Shown: in pieces, positions 23,701-35,535 of the stretch
Position numbering within the stretch: position 1 is the first letter of the stretch
How the letters are laid out: each line of letters opens with the position of its first letter
NCBI GenBank assembly: GCA_030247855.1
Contig: JAPDRN010000017.1
Span: 124,001-188,000 of the forward strand
Length of the DNA stretch: 64,000 bases
Direction of reading: 5' to 3'
From: Knufia peltigerae
Taxonomy: Eukaryota; Ascomycota; Eurotiomycetes; Chaetothyriales; Trichomeriaceae
Translations under genes and position numbers: made by a program
The notes under the pieces: generated by a model
Told to the model about the DNA's origin: nothing
The model's input: the letters and a program-made list of their open reading frames with translations, nothing else
The model's database searches: none

Positions 23701-25443
23701 TCAGGCCGGCGGCAGAAATGATGCATATAACCCAGCTTGGACAAGTGCATATATAATCATCCATCGAATAATAATAATGGCCACGGATGTATTCTTGGTT
23801 TCTTGACTCCTGATCTTTGCAGCCAGCCAAATATACCAAAGGGGATAACCCGACGAGATTCTCGTGATGATTTGAACGTGGTAACTCGTAAAGGCGAGAA
23901 CGGCGAGGGAAAATTGAGGTAATGCCAGGCTAGCCGCGACCACCAGTCTATGTTGATTATTGTTGGTGGAGGAGATTTTGCTCGTGCTCGTATTTGTCAC
24001 TCCCTTGCCTGTCGGTGAAGATGACGATGACGAAGATGGAGATTTGCCTCGAATAACCATTTCCGGTTTCTTCATGACCTCAATGGCAGATTGAACAAGG
24101 ATCCATAGGGTCGGAGCAGCAAGAAGAAACAATGGAAGATTCGAAAAGGTCCAATATCGGAATGGGCCGACATTCCTGAAACAGCAAAACCGTAAATCAG
24201 AAGTCAGTATCCAACACCGAATGAAAATGGATATGTACGCGCATGGGCTGTTCGGGGAGGGCAGGGAGAATTCTCAGGACTTACCAGTAGTGAGACTGAA
24301 CAAAGGTAAAAATCGACGGGATCGTCCACTCACACCATTCCCGCCTCTGGCCGGGACTTTGACCGGCACAATACTCTTGGTACGCGAGGACCTGGGGCAA
24401 AACCATCCCGGCGGCTACCAGCAATCCGCCCACGACAACAGACCCAAGCCGAACGACGCGTGACAACGACACTCCCTGGGAGGAGAGCACGGCGAAAGCA
24501 ATGCTGACAGCTTCGATCAGGAAAGGTATGCCGGCGAGTATACCGTTGCTTCGGATCAAAGTTGCAAGCCCAAATGCCAACCCTGAAGCGACCATGGTGC
24601 AAGCACCTCGTAGAACCGTGCCTTGATGGAACTGTGAGGTGGCCGACAGGAAAGCCAAAAATCCACAGAAGGAAAGGCAAGCAAACAGACTTTCGGTGTT
24701 TGGCGTCGACAAGAAGACACCGGCAGGTGAGATGATGTGCATTACTGCCGCGAGGAATGGGACCTCAGATGATGATTCCCTTTGTGATTTCCTGTTGCTC
24801 CCACCGCCACCAGCACCCATCAAATGGCTCGCTATGGCCCATATCTGTAGGACGGCCAGCCAGTGCGCGACATGAGACAAGCATACGCCAGCAACCATGA
24901 ATGATGCTGTCAAATTGCCGATGTCCATGGTACGTCCGATGACTAGAAAATAAGTTTTCATATATCGTCAGTACTTGAGGTCTTTCCCCAGACATAAAAC
25001 ACACCCTCGACTATTCGTAATAGAAATTCTTTTGGTCGGGTTATAGAGTCGTAGGGCCTCTCTTTCACACACTCACTTTTTGCAGTCCATCGAATAGTTG
25101 AGGATATACCGATGCCAAATGCCCATTCCTGTTCAAAGACGTGTCCGTGTTCTGCCATTTGCGTGAAATATATGGCGTCCCAACGGACAAATTTCAGCCA
25201 CGGACTTTCGATCTGGTTCGGCGTTCCGGAGAGATATCCCGTGATGGCATTCTCGTTTTCGTTCTTGCCGCCGACCGACAACAACAAGCTCGAGGACGTG
25301 TCGTATCCGAGTCCTGGGCTGGTCAAAATAATCAATAGCAAAAGTGATTTCCACGCGAGAAACAGTGCGGACAATGTGGCGACGGGATGACTGCAGCCGT
25401 ACCGCAACAGTATCGATCCGGTCGTCATCACTGGCGGAGCCAT
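23701..25443 (-). CDS. GPI18: GPI mannosyltransferase 2 (Gpi18/PIG-V)
   Basis: ER multi-pass enzyme that adds the second mannose to the GPI anchor precursor. Exons 25077-25443, 24285-24942 and 23701-24175. The introns are 134 nt (GTGAGT...TTCTAG) and 109 nt (GTAAGT...TTTCAG); 499 residues. Family marks: a first hydrophobic helix, then the lumenal FVRWDAIYFTQMAEHGHVFE loop holding the catalytic-type Asp of PIG-V/GPI18, FLSTPNTESLFA (the usual SPAGVFLS context), LIRSNGILAG, and WNVGPFRYW near the junction of exons 2 and 3. A low-complexity Ser/Thr/Asn stretch is inserted in the last third. The three introns and frame agree fully. Convergent with the P450 gene. Confidence 0.93.
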
Positions 25444-28400
25444 CTACTTCATGACTATTCCGAAGCATGCCACAGTTCATCAGGTATAAAATATAAAAGG
25501 GGGTTCGTTGGTTGGTTGTTGTACGAAATATGGAAATGTCGAAGCTGTCGTTGCCAAGCAGATCGCCTCTCTCGGCTGGACGATATTCCGGTCTCCGATC
25601 TCCATCGCGCTACGAGTACTGCAAGTACATCAACCATTACCACCTGCAGGTAAATAGGTACACATGCGAGGTTCTCGCTTTTTCATATTCACGGATTACG
25701 CCCGCAGGAGCACGTTCATTTCTCTTCCTAGATACATTTCCGCAACTGATGAGATGGCCTAGTAGTGTTAGATTGAGGCCATGGTGTCTTGACATTAAGT
25801 ATCCTCAAACAGATGTTTGCTCTGGTTGACGAAAGCGTGCTCGCATTAAAGTGCACATTTAATACTGGTGATCGGGTCAAACTCATCTCTGCGGTTCAGT
25901 CGCTCATTCTTCATCCTCATCCCTCGGCTATTACAGCCACAGGAATTTGAACGTAGTCGAATGCTCACCGTAGACCTCTAATACATCGTACAGCGTTGTG
26001 CACAACACCCTGTCTGCATATGATCTATCTGTCCCACAGGAAATCGCACTTGTTGCCGCATGGGAAAGCCATTTGTGCGTAGCCCTGATAGAAGTCTGCT
26101 TTGAACGAGGATCACTTTCGCAAGGGGTGGCTTGGAATGGAATGCAGCCACTTGTTGGCCCCGTCCCTATTCAGTAATTGCGATGCTTGCGTGCTCAATC
26201 TTTCTGGCATGAGCTTTCCGCACAGAGTCAATATTGACGCGCATCTTCGATCACAATCCTCAGGCCTCGAATAGTCTGAGAGCCGAGGTGTCTTGCATCA
26301 CAACAAGGATTGCATAATGCCTCGCCAGGATTCTTTCGGGTCGCAACCATTCCCTTGCTGACGCTAACCACGAGATAACCGATGAATCTATCTCAGGATG
26401 TTGGAATGATTGCTCAAAAATTCTCGTTACATCTGCAGCGAAAGCGTGGTCAACACTTGTGGAACAGATCTGAAAACGGCAGGAAATCTGTATGGTGGCC
26501 GGCCTGGAACGTTATCGACCCGACTACTTCGAGATTCTGAACTGGCCTTCGTATCACATCGCTTGAGGGTCAGGCTTCAGCGGGTAAAGGCTGAAAACAT
26601 GGCAAATGCTTCGTTCGATCTCGAGCTCCGTACATGCATATTGACATCATCGATTCCGGGACTCAATCTGCCACCTGAAAGTCAATCGAGGGGCCAGGAA
26701 TCGATGGTTCGCAGCTGCGAGAAGTGTGGAATCTCTGTCATGAGTTGAAGATAATTCCATCTCTAGCAGTCCTCGCAACATTATTCTTCTCATTCTGGAG
26801 ACGGAGATATAGTCCACAGAGCTGCAATCCTTCTCTCGGGTCCTGAACATAACAACAGGACTTTTCCGGCACCTGTCCCATCAAGATACAACAGACATGG
26901 TGCAAATAGGCCTACTCTCTGAGACGTCGATAAACAAAGGAGGGTCTTCAGTGAGTGCAGCTAATTTGTCAGTGGTCTTCATGGCGATCCGCGGTAGGAC
27001 GCGTCGCTGCAGCTATCTGAAAGCCGCTAAACGTGCAAGCGAAGGGGCCGTGCTTGTACGAATACGAGTACAAGACCAGTCCCTTGGATCCTGTATCTCT
27101 GGATGTTTCTGTGCCTCGCCACGAGGTGTTTGGTGATGCCTTTGGCACCCTCTGGTGACTGTCCCACTACCAAGTATATATGGTTTTCTTCGTGGTCTCT
27201 GCCCATCGATCGGGCTTTTCCGTAATTTTAGGCAAGTGTGGAGCTACCGAGCCCATTCGCCATCATTATCTCTTCGACGACAGAGGCTCAGACGATACAG
27301 ATTGATCTCGACAGCTCCATCTGTCCTGGCTGGTAGCCTTCGTGGCAGTCCCTGCCAATCTTGCCGGTGTCGGGCCATTTTCATTATCAAGGCGCGCCGG
27401 AACTGGTACAATACCCAGGCTGTCACGGCATAAAACACACATCTTTAGGATTTGCCTCGCACGACGCCATCTTGATCGTACCGTAATTTCCGAGAACCAG
27501 AGTGAGCCGGATGGATGCGTCCACAGAACCAGCAGTCGAAGCAAATATGATCCAAGCCCCCTCGCTCCGGCCGCTATATGTCACCTCCAGCATAACCTGA
27601 CCATTATTTACATCAGGCTTGATGCAAGTGACCAACAACTCGCAGCGCTTCGTCAAGGAAAATCGAGACGTAGGTGAAAATAGGGGTCATTCAGAGATCC
27701 TGTCGAATTTTGCCCTGCTCGGATGTTGCGACCAGATGCCGCCATCCTTAGCCAGCGAGACCTGCATGAGCCCCGACAAGCTCGAAACTAGCAAGAGACC
27801 GTTGCACTCCTCGGAGTGGTGCCCGCAAAATGGGAACTGGAGCTGCGTTGAATGCCTTGTCGTGGGATCGCCTCGTGAAATGGCCTGCAACCCTTTACAA
27901 CGACATGGACAGGTGACCCTGTCAGTCCCAGGGACAATGCGATTTGGCCAACAATCATCTTTGCTGAATCCTCGATAAGATACACCCCTTGTGGTTGGTT
28001 TCCTTCTCGCGGGTTCCATTCCGTTGGCCCCCTGCCATTTTGAGTGTTAAACTGACACAAGAACCTCCATCAAGCTTGCTGGCGCCTTTTAGCATATTCG
28101 TTTGAAGTTGCTTTGAAGCCTCGCTGGGATGCAGATCAATACAACAAAGGCATGCGCACTATCAAACGGAATTTCGACCAGCTTCGGTATGTGGGAGAAA
28201 GCCACATGGTGCCAGTGTTCACCAATTCGAGGCAGCTGTTTCTAGGATATCGGCTGCATGCCGTGACATCTATCCTTCGTCTTCTGTTGCTACAATTCGC
28301 AAGTGTCGGATGCCGCCTTGATCTTGCTGAATCACCCTGACCGTCTCGTTGGTGTCCCCCCTCTTACCACAATCCTTGTATCTCTTCCCTCTACCACTAT

Positions 28401-29803
28401 CCACCATCCAGGTATAGGTTGCTCAGCGACCCAGCGGAGCTTTGCTCCTTAGGATACTTGTGATGGCTGACAATGTGTCTGTCGGACAGCGATTGCTCAA
28501 GGCCAGACTACTGCTGGGTTCATCACCTAGACAGCGGCGGGCGGTCGGCAGGGAGGGGAGGTTCGTGGCTTTCAGCCAGTGGACTCGACATTGTGAGCTC
28601 TGCATATCGCAAGCAAGGTGTCACAATGCAGGACGGTGCTTCGTTGCTCAAAAAGCCTGTACCATCATTAGTCTCTGTTGCTACAGCCACTTGGGATCTC
28701 ACCTCCATCGCCACCATCACAGTCAATATTCACTTTTGCTCTACCTGCGGGCAAACACTCGTTAATGTCGGCTGGGCCTCACGGCAGATGTCATCTCTTT
28801 GTCTCACACATCCTTCAACCGTCGGCAAACAACTCGCTGCGGCCTCGTTAAGTGCAGAGGTGCCGATGGTGTAGATATACGCTCCACACAGAGGAAGACC
28901 TAGTCATTGTTGCAGCGATGTTTTCAAGACAACGGAGCCTCAACTGAGTGATCAGGAAGATATTTTGCTGTCGAACCTGATGCACAGCTTGTATGCGATA
29001 CTTGACCAGGCGAAGTGCACTTGATCTCGTGTGTCGCTGGGTGTTGAAGACGACGATAACAACGGTAAAAACAACGATTGAGACACCGACGACGATACCA
29101 ACGACACGCTTCCTGTGTATGTTGTTATCATTCGAGCTCTATTTCAGAGTCAACGTGCCTGCCCCTCAAGCAGCTCATCACAGGTTGGAATAGAAACTGC
29201 GCCATTTTGACACTTCCTGCCTTATGGGATACGATTCGAGTTATTACTGTATACCACGACGATATCAAAACTCCCTCCACCCTTTACCTCAGAGACAGTC
29301 ACACAGCGTTAGTATCAAGGCAGTCGGCATATCCCATTGTTACATCCAGCATCTATCTGATCGTTTTCTATGCCTCAGGTTGCATCGACGACGCGTGCTG
29401 GAATTGTGATTTGATACTGTTGCTTTGTTGGTCCCACAACGCGAGATTCAGCAACCATTCTGTCGGAACCTCTATTACCAGGTACTCCTATCTCATTGCT
29501 TCATTTCCTCACAACAATACATCACGCGTTCAACTAACGTTTCAGCAGCTTTGGCTGGCCCTCGAAAGCCAAGAGAAGAGGTCCTCGCACATTCCTTTTC
29601 GATCCATTTTCATCCAGCTTCAAATAGCATATGTCCCGGTCCCACCCTTCTTCCCTACGCTGTACTGCTGTACCAGTTTTCCTTTCTACAGTACAGATTC
29701 GTCCAGACAAATCTACGACTTCGAGCCGAACTTGGCTGTGGTCTTCTTCTTTGGACTGTCTACCTGTTCACCAACGCTCTCACTCCCCTCTGAACCTCAA
29801 GAG
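25444..29803. other. 4.4-kb region without a convincing gene
   Basis: Between the divergent GPI18 and velvet genes. Many frames of 60-130 codons exist on both strands, but none shows a domain, a credible chain of exons or a clear start. A well-formed intron-like element is present at 29482-29545. The stretch may be a long leader/promoter of the velvet gene, non-coding RNA, or decayed genes; the sequence does not decide. Confidence 0.5.
29482..29545 (+). other. Putative intron, possibly in the velvet gene leader
   Basis: 64 nt with GTACTC donor, CAACTAAC branch site and TTTCAG acceptor 259 bp upstream of the proposed velvet start codon. It suggests a transcript begins well upstream. The flanking exons have no recognised coding content. 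Confidence 0.5.
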
Positions 29804-31342
29804 ATGGTCTCCCCAACAAGGCCTTTCGGGGTCATCAGCGCACACGATGAAGAGCTCTTCTTCCAGAATTTTCACAACCCATGGTCCGTACGTAGTGCAG
29901 CAGCGCCTACAGCCGAACCATGCTCGCGCCCTCCTCTACGCAGAGTGGACTGCGATAACTATTCTCTGATTCTTCTACAAGAGCCAACGTTGTGGCGTGC
30001 CTTGACTTCTGCTGTTCCAGTAGCTGGGCTCGGTGGGAAGGCCCAAAGTGGGAAAACTGTTAAGAAGCGATGTGGTGAGAACGCTCAAGTCAGCTTTGAA
30101 GCTGTGCTGATGTGAATACAGTTCAAAAGGACACCAACAACGCTCTCGAACCCCCACCTGCCCTCGAATGGTCCGAAGACGGTCGAGCGATCGTCGATCC
30201 GCATGTGTTTTGCGTTGCCACGGTACGGCCGTCCGAATCAGGACTCCCTATGAAAATTGATACTCTGATGGGATCCACCACTTCATCATTGCAGAAGCTG
30301 AAACATGCTCAAGGTGGTAAGATACTGTCTGTCTGTCCTGGTGGAAGGGTTCAACTCACTCAATTTTTAGATCTATCCATTTTCACATTCCCCACACTTG
30401 GAATCAGATATTCTGGCAAATATGTCCTCAAATTTGTTGTTTACAAACTGCACGGTGGTGATGGCATTGATGAAGACTCGGGGTGTGTGAGTTCGAGGCT
30501 TATTTCTGGTTTTGTTGCTCACCAATACATTAGTGGAAAGTTCCGAGTACCATACATAGAGCAGATCGCTGAGATCGAGGGCAGCGAATTGATCAGTAAG
30601 CCTTGAACCTGCCATCTGTTCATCCTTTTTTACTCAACCATGCAGTCAGCACCAACAAGAACGAGGCATATTCGAAGGTATCGACGCAGTTCACCAAAAA
30701 CATGCGTGAGTCGGGCGTCAAGGTCAGAACTAGGAAGGAGCCTCGGTCAGCCCTCCCATGATTGTTTTTTCCAGTTGCAAGAACTGACTGTTGCACAGTA
30801 AGCGAAAGTCTCCAAGTACAGACTGGACAGCAAACTGCTATACTCCAAATCCTTCTGGCCGTTTTCCATTCGCTCCGACTTACATGGCTTTGCCTGGTCA
30901 CAACGGCCCCATGCCTCACCTCAGCAATGGAGAAGATATCAGTCGTCGAATGTCCTACCAAGGCATGAGTAACTCGGCACCGATGCACATACAACCTCAA
31001 TATACGACCTCTATGCCCGCACCGCCCCAGTATACGACCGCCATGGGCGTACCGTCACAGTATACGACTTCCATGACCGTGCCGCCCCAGTATACGACTG
31101 CCACGGCCACCCAGTCACATTACACGACCTCCATGACCACATCGTCACAGTATACGACCACCATGCCCTACCTATTGCCCGCCATGCAGAAGAATGGTGA
31201 TTCTTACAAAATGGCAGCCCGCAGTCAGAGCTACTGGCCTCACGATGAGGTCGACAGCAATGACGTCAACAGCAACGGCGTTGAGAATCATGATGCTGTC
31301 AACCACGAGGATAGCAAACACCAATCAGGTTGGGGATCATGA
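29804..31342 (+). CDS. VosA-like velvet-domain regulator
   Basis: Proposed exons: 29804-30074, 30122-30316, 30371-30595, 30646-30745 and 30799-31342; 444 residues. Velvet proteins are fungal transcription factors with an NF-kB-like fold that control sporulation and metabolism. Matching blocks, in order: NYSLILLQEP; KKRC...LEPPPALEW; DPHVFCVATV; LMGSTTSSLQKLKH (VosA has LAGTLVSSLHRLKD-like sequence); IFTFPTLGIRYSGKYVLKF; and SGVKVRTRKEPR, followed by a basic KRKSPS. The order and the KEPR-KRK ending fit VosA best, but the domain is strongly diverged. The C-terminal half holds about six 10-residue repeats of QYTTSM type. Two 54-nt stretches (30317-30370, removed here; 30487-30540, kept here) have intron signals yet are open and in frame, so the exact product is uncertain. 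Removing the second gives 426 residues. The start is also uncertain. Confidence 0.78.
30999..31169 (+). repeat. 30-bp tandem repeat coding for (QYTTSMxxPP)n
   Basis: Five full and one partial copy of a 30-bp unit inside the last exon of the velvet gene. The Gln/His-Tyr-Thr-Thr core is kept in every copy while the second half varies. Confidence 0.92.
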
Positions 31343-34300
31343 TCAAAGAAATGGTTTGTCGGGGAAGAAGAAGGAGGCCTGTGTCTTTTTGGGCTGTCTT
31401 GGAAACAACCTTGGTTGGAGTAATGGATGTTTTGGAAGTATCTCTATGGAACTCATCTTGCTCATGTCAGTTTGATAGCCAAGGTCACCGGAGTCAGGAA
31501 AAGGATCCCTTACTTACTTAAAATAATATTTAGTATTAACGACGAAATGGAACAAAGGTTACATCGTTCATCCAAATCCCTACCAGGGCCAGCAAGCTCT
31601 TCATCAGGTGCATCGGGGCCATCTTCTCGGACATGCTTCTCATCACCAACTTGCTCGTAGAGAAGAGAAAAAGAAGTTGTCAGGTTGGGGGATGCGCAAC
31701 AGTCTTATATATTTGTGGCGAGGGAGCAAACTTTGAGTACGATCTAGTTATCTAGATCAAGCAGAAGCAGATTTGCAGTTGATAACGCATGTGTCCTAGA
31801 AGTCCCATTGAGCTCCGCCATCACCATAGATTGTGTGAAGTATAACCGTGAGACAGAGCCACCTATACGAAAAGTTAGACTGTGAATACCACCCAGCCTG
31901 AGTTGTCGAGCTTGCTTTCGGGAAAAACTTCACCGGCGATACTTATCGTTCTCCCTCGGTCGACTAGACTTGAAAGCTAATAAAAGGCTGGCACCGTGAG
32001 CTCCAGTGAGTCCAAATCGCGTCCATACATTCGTGTGAGATGTTCAACATGTTTTGTCACAACTCGAACATGAAGAATAATGTGTACATTTCGTCTCCAA
32101 ACCATCTAAATGCCTGGCTGGGGTGTACTTCAGCTCTTCAGCTGGAGACAAGAACGACGCCACATGCCACGATGTTGACACATTTTGCCATTGCAGGCGT
32201 CATGAGGAGACTCTGGCCCCTGTCAAATGTACTCGTTCAAGGCGGTGAAGGGCTCACGATGGTGGTGAGAGAAGGCTGAAGCTTGGGTGGGCACTCTAAC
32301 CTTTGGACGTGTCTGTCCGGAAGCAGCGATCAAGAGGAGGCTAGAGCGATGATGCGTCGATTGAAAGGGCAGGCAGGATCAGATTTCACAGTCGCTTTTG
32401 CAGTCTACACTTCTACGGACTTGTCGATCTTTCAAGGTCTGACTCGAACATCTGCAGCCGATAAGAAACAGGCTGCATTCCTAACGGCGTCATCAGAGCC
32501 TACTGCTTGAACCGTGACTATCGCACGAAATTTCGAAAAGCCTGCGGTAGGAACCAACTGGAGTCCACGAGTCAAGATCAAGCCATTGATTCTTCGGTGT
32601 TCACTTCCTCGGAGACAACCTGCCTTACACTACGGAGGCGCTTTGGACTATCTGTTTTCTACAAAGCATCAATGATCTGGTGACCATCGGAACCCCCGAG
32701 AACGAGGTCGTCCACGACCGCATGGGAAAGCCACGACAGCCGTCAGATTGATGATGAGTTTTGGGCCAGTACGGACTTCTTTGCTATACGAGGGTCCACC
32801 TATAGCACATTCTCTTCATGCAGAATCACAAACTCGGAGATGCCGTGCCCAGTCAAGGAGTCCAGCTTTTGAAAGGACATGAAGTATCAGTCAGCGAGAA
32901 CGCACTGTCTCTGGTGGTTAGGAGGAAGACTTTTTGTTATTGATTTCGAACGCGATGAGGCACTCACATCAGAACCAGGAATCTTTCGAGGCGGACTCCC
33001 AACGTTATATATTTATACATATCGTCTAGCTTTGAAGCTGCCTCGTGGTGGCTGGACAACATGCCCGAAATGTTTCATCGCTGCGTGCAACAACCTTTTT
33101 GCCTCGACGAGAATCTGTGAAACCATCGATTGTGTTCGCTAGATCTATTAGCAAACCATGTGTGTTGGTAGAACCGACAGTTATCGCATGTCCTCAGGAA
33201 CAAATACCACGGAAGGATATCAGTGGGTATCCAGTCATCACCAGAACCAAGGATTCAGTCGAAACCACGTCTTACATGTTTGGTACGTTTGTGTGATTTT
33301 CCCCAAATGGTTAAGGAGTTGATTTTATTCACCAACGTGGAACTCGTTTACAATATTCTACTGCCTGGTCTCACACTTATCGACGGACTACGGACTTCAT
33401 AGCTTTCGGGAGTGGTGGCTGGGTTTTTGATAGCACCAACCTACTTCTTCTGCCCAGATAAGTCTTTCTCTTCCCAGCCGGAGTGTTTTCATACGTTTCC
33501 AGCTGTTGCCTGTCTTTTTTCCGACTCTCGACCTTGAGCGAAGCCCGTTACTTTCGTTTTGAGTCGGCTCGACGAAGTATCAAGCAGTCAGTCTACCTGC
33601 GGTCCCAAGTGAATCAAAAATCCATGACTCACAACCAGCATTCTTTTCCCACCCCCTCTTTTGCATCCTGCATCCTCTGGCCTTTCTTTTTTTCTTGATC
33701 TCGGGGTGGAGTAATCTTTCTACCAAATTTCACAGAGATGACCAGACGACTTTTGTATATCATTGCCAGACATGGTCCGTCGTCTGAGCTTGTTCAGCTG
33801 TCGACTTATCTAGCCGTCACCGTGGAGATGCTCCATGTTGTCCTCTTCGAGGCCTTTTATCGCGAATGTTGAGACCTAGACGGACTGAAAGGGAAGGTAC
33901 ATGCTTTTGATCCTCGTCAACTTCGACGAGGTCATGAAGCTCAATCCAACAAGGCCGTTCATTCCAGTCGGTCGAAACGAATTATGCCTATCGAACTCGA
34001 AGGTCACTATCATCGTGTCACGGCCACCTACTACCCATGTATATCGGACACCGGTCTGGCCACCCTACCAGATGACTCTGGTCGATCGGTATGTGTTCGG
34101 CTTTTTGTCCGATGGTGTTGCTTGCTCCACAAGTCAAGAGTCTTGAGAGCAGGCTTAAATCTCTCCAGGAGGTGAGAGTCTCTTCCCTGCGCTTTGTAGC
34201 TCGGAAGATCTATTGATTTATTTATGTATGTATGATCGGAAGGAAAACAGGTGTGTTCATACCTGACGGGATCATAAAGACAACACCTTTTGCTCCGTGA

Positions 34301-34772
34301 TGGGATCCAAAGGTCGAAGGAAGCAGGAGTTCTTACTTGACCATTGATCCCAAAAAACAACGTTCTATACAAGTCACATCTTTGTGTGACCGATTCAAGA
34401 AAAGAACACGATGCTACCTAGCTCTCTCCCTGCGACAGTACCATCACCGACCTCGACCTTTCGAAGAAGGCAGGACACGGGGGCTCACATCCTGGTCAAG
34501 TGACTCGGATCGAGCATACCCAAGCCGTGCGGTATAATCATACCAAAATGTTCAATGGCACTTCAGCCTCATACACGAAGACGGGGAGATAGAAGCTGTT
34601 ATAGGGCTTTGACAATAACAATAACAACCACAACCATCGCCACCACCACCTACAAGCTAGCCTTTTACGAACTGCGTACTCGATGCTTCAGTATATCAGT
34701 GTCGTCGTGATACGAAATATATACACCCACACCCACACACACTACATCGCCACCACCTTGATTCGAATTGTT

Positions 34773-34788
34773 GAGAGAGAGAGAGAGG
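34773..34788. repeat. (GA)n microsatellite
   Basis: Perfect GA dinucleotide run of about eight units. Confidence 0.9.
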
Positions 34789-35066
34789 GATATATCATCG
34801 TGCACGGGCCTACTGTGTTTACTCCATCCGGGCCCCCCTGGATTCAGCCAGCCTTGTACGACAACACGGGAGGCTTACGGCAGACCAAAGTGTTGCAACG
34901 TTTTACAACGCCAAATGGGAACAAGAAAAGCAAGATGATGACAATGATGACGAAAATGAAGAAGAGAGGCAACCGGAAGGGAGAAGAAACAAAAATCGAC
35001 ACTATTACCTCGCCACATGAAGTGTGCTTTATCGTCAGTTCAGTTAAAGCAAGGTATTGATCATGT

Positions 35067-35068
<2 letters not shown>

Positions 35069-35107
<39 letters not shown>
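35069..35107. repeat. (TC)n microsatellite
   Basis: Perfect TC dinucleotide run of about nineteen units, the longest simple repeat in the window. Confidence 0.95.
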
Positions 35108-35112
<5 letters not shown>

Positions 35113-35428
35113 GTTGATAGAATAGCTACATAGTTAAAAGAGGCAGGGCCATTACGCAACGCAAGAAACAAGAAAACAAAAAACAATTCATTCGCATTGA
35201 TCGTATGGTGTAATTCATTCATTTCATGCTCCTCTGTAAAGGTCTACATACATGCAGAAGGGAGAGGCGCCCGTCAGAATCGAGGCGTAGCGCCCAAAAG
35301 TAATGAGAATACCCAAAGAGTGACCCAGGCACACGCAAACAGTTTTGCTTTTGTTCTTTATTTTCTTTTTTGGATCTTCCCTTGCCTCTACTCGATTGTC
35401 AATTGTTCCAATACTGTTCCATACGCGC

Positions 35429-35446
35429 GCACACACACACACACAC
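35429..35446. repeat. (CA)n microsatellite
   Basis: Perfect CA dinucleotide run preceded by a short CG run. Confidence 0.9.
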
Positions 35447-35535
35447 CACCTTTTGAATAGGATCAGGATTCCGATACCCTTTTCTTCTCGAGCCGAAACC
35501 CAAAACCCAAAGCCCAAATCAAGAGGACCAAAACC

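Larger units (their letters stand above)
31343..35535. other. 4.2-kb region without a convincing gene
   Basis: Between the convergent velvet and NUP145 genes. Short frames only (for example 32283-32510 and 33901-34175, plus strand), none recognised. The right third carries GA, TC and AC microsatellites and becomes simple in composition. No RNA gene, transposase or repeat family recognised. Confidence 0.5.

Noticed and set aside
27423..28060. Minus-strand frames that might form a secreted protein
   Set aside because: No signal peptide or splice sites joining the frames; no family recognised.
28473..28874. 133-codon plus-strand frame and an opposite Cys-containing minus-strand stretch near 28730-28890
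   Set aside because: Both look slightly protein-like, but neither has a start, splice chain or recognisable family, and they exclude each other.
32283..32510. 75-codon plus-strand frame with plausible composition
   Set aside because: No ATG at the start, no homology recognised and no connecting exons.
26051..32735. Shared 16-mer CCGCATGGGAAAGCCA near 26054 and 32716 as a possible duplicated element
   Set aside because: The similarity does not extend on either side; probably chance.
33738..34175. Possible small gene beginning MTRRLLYIIARHGPSS, reminiscent of the RHG motif of histidine phosphatases
   Set aside because: The frame stops after about 45 codons, and no further phosphatase motif or intron follows.
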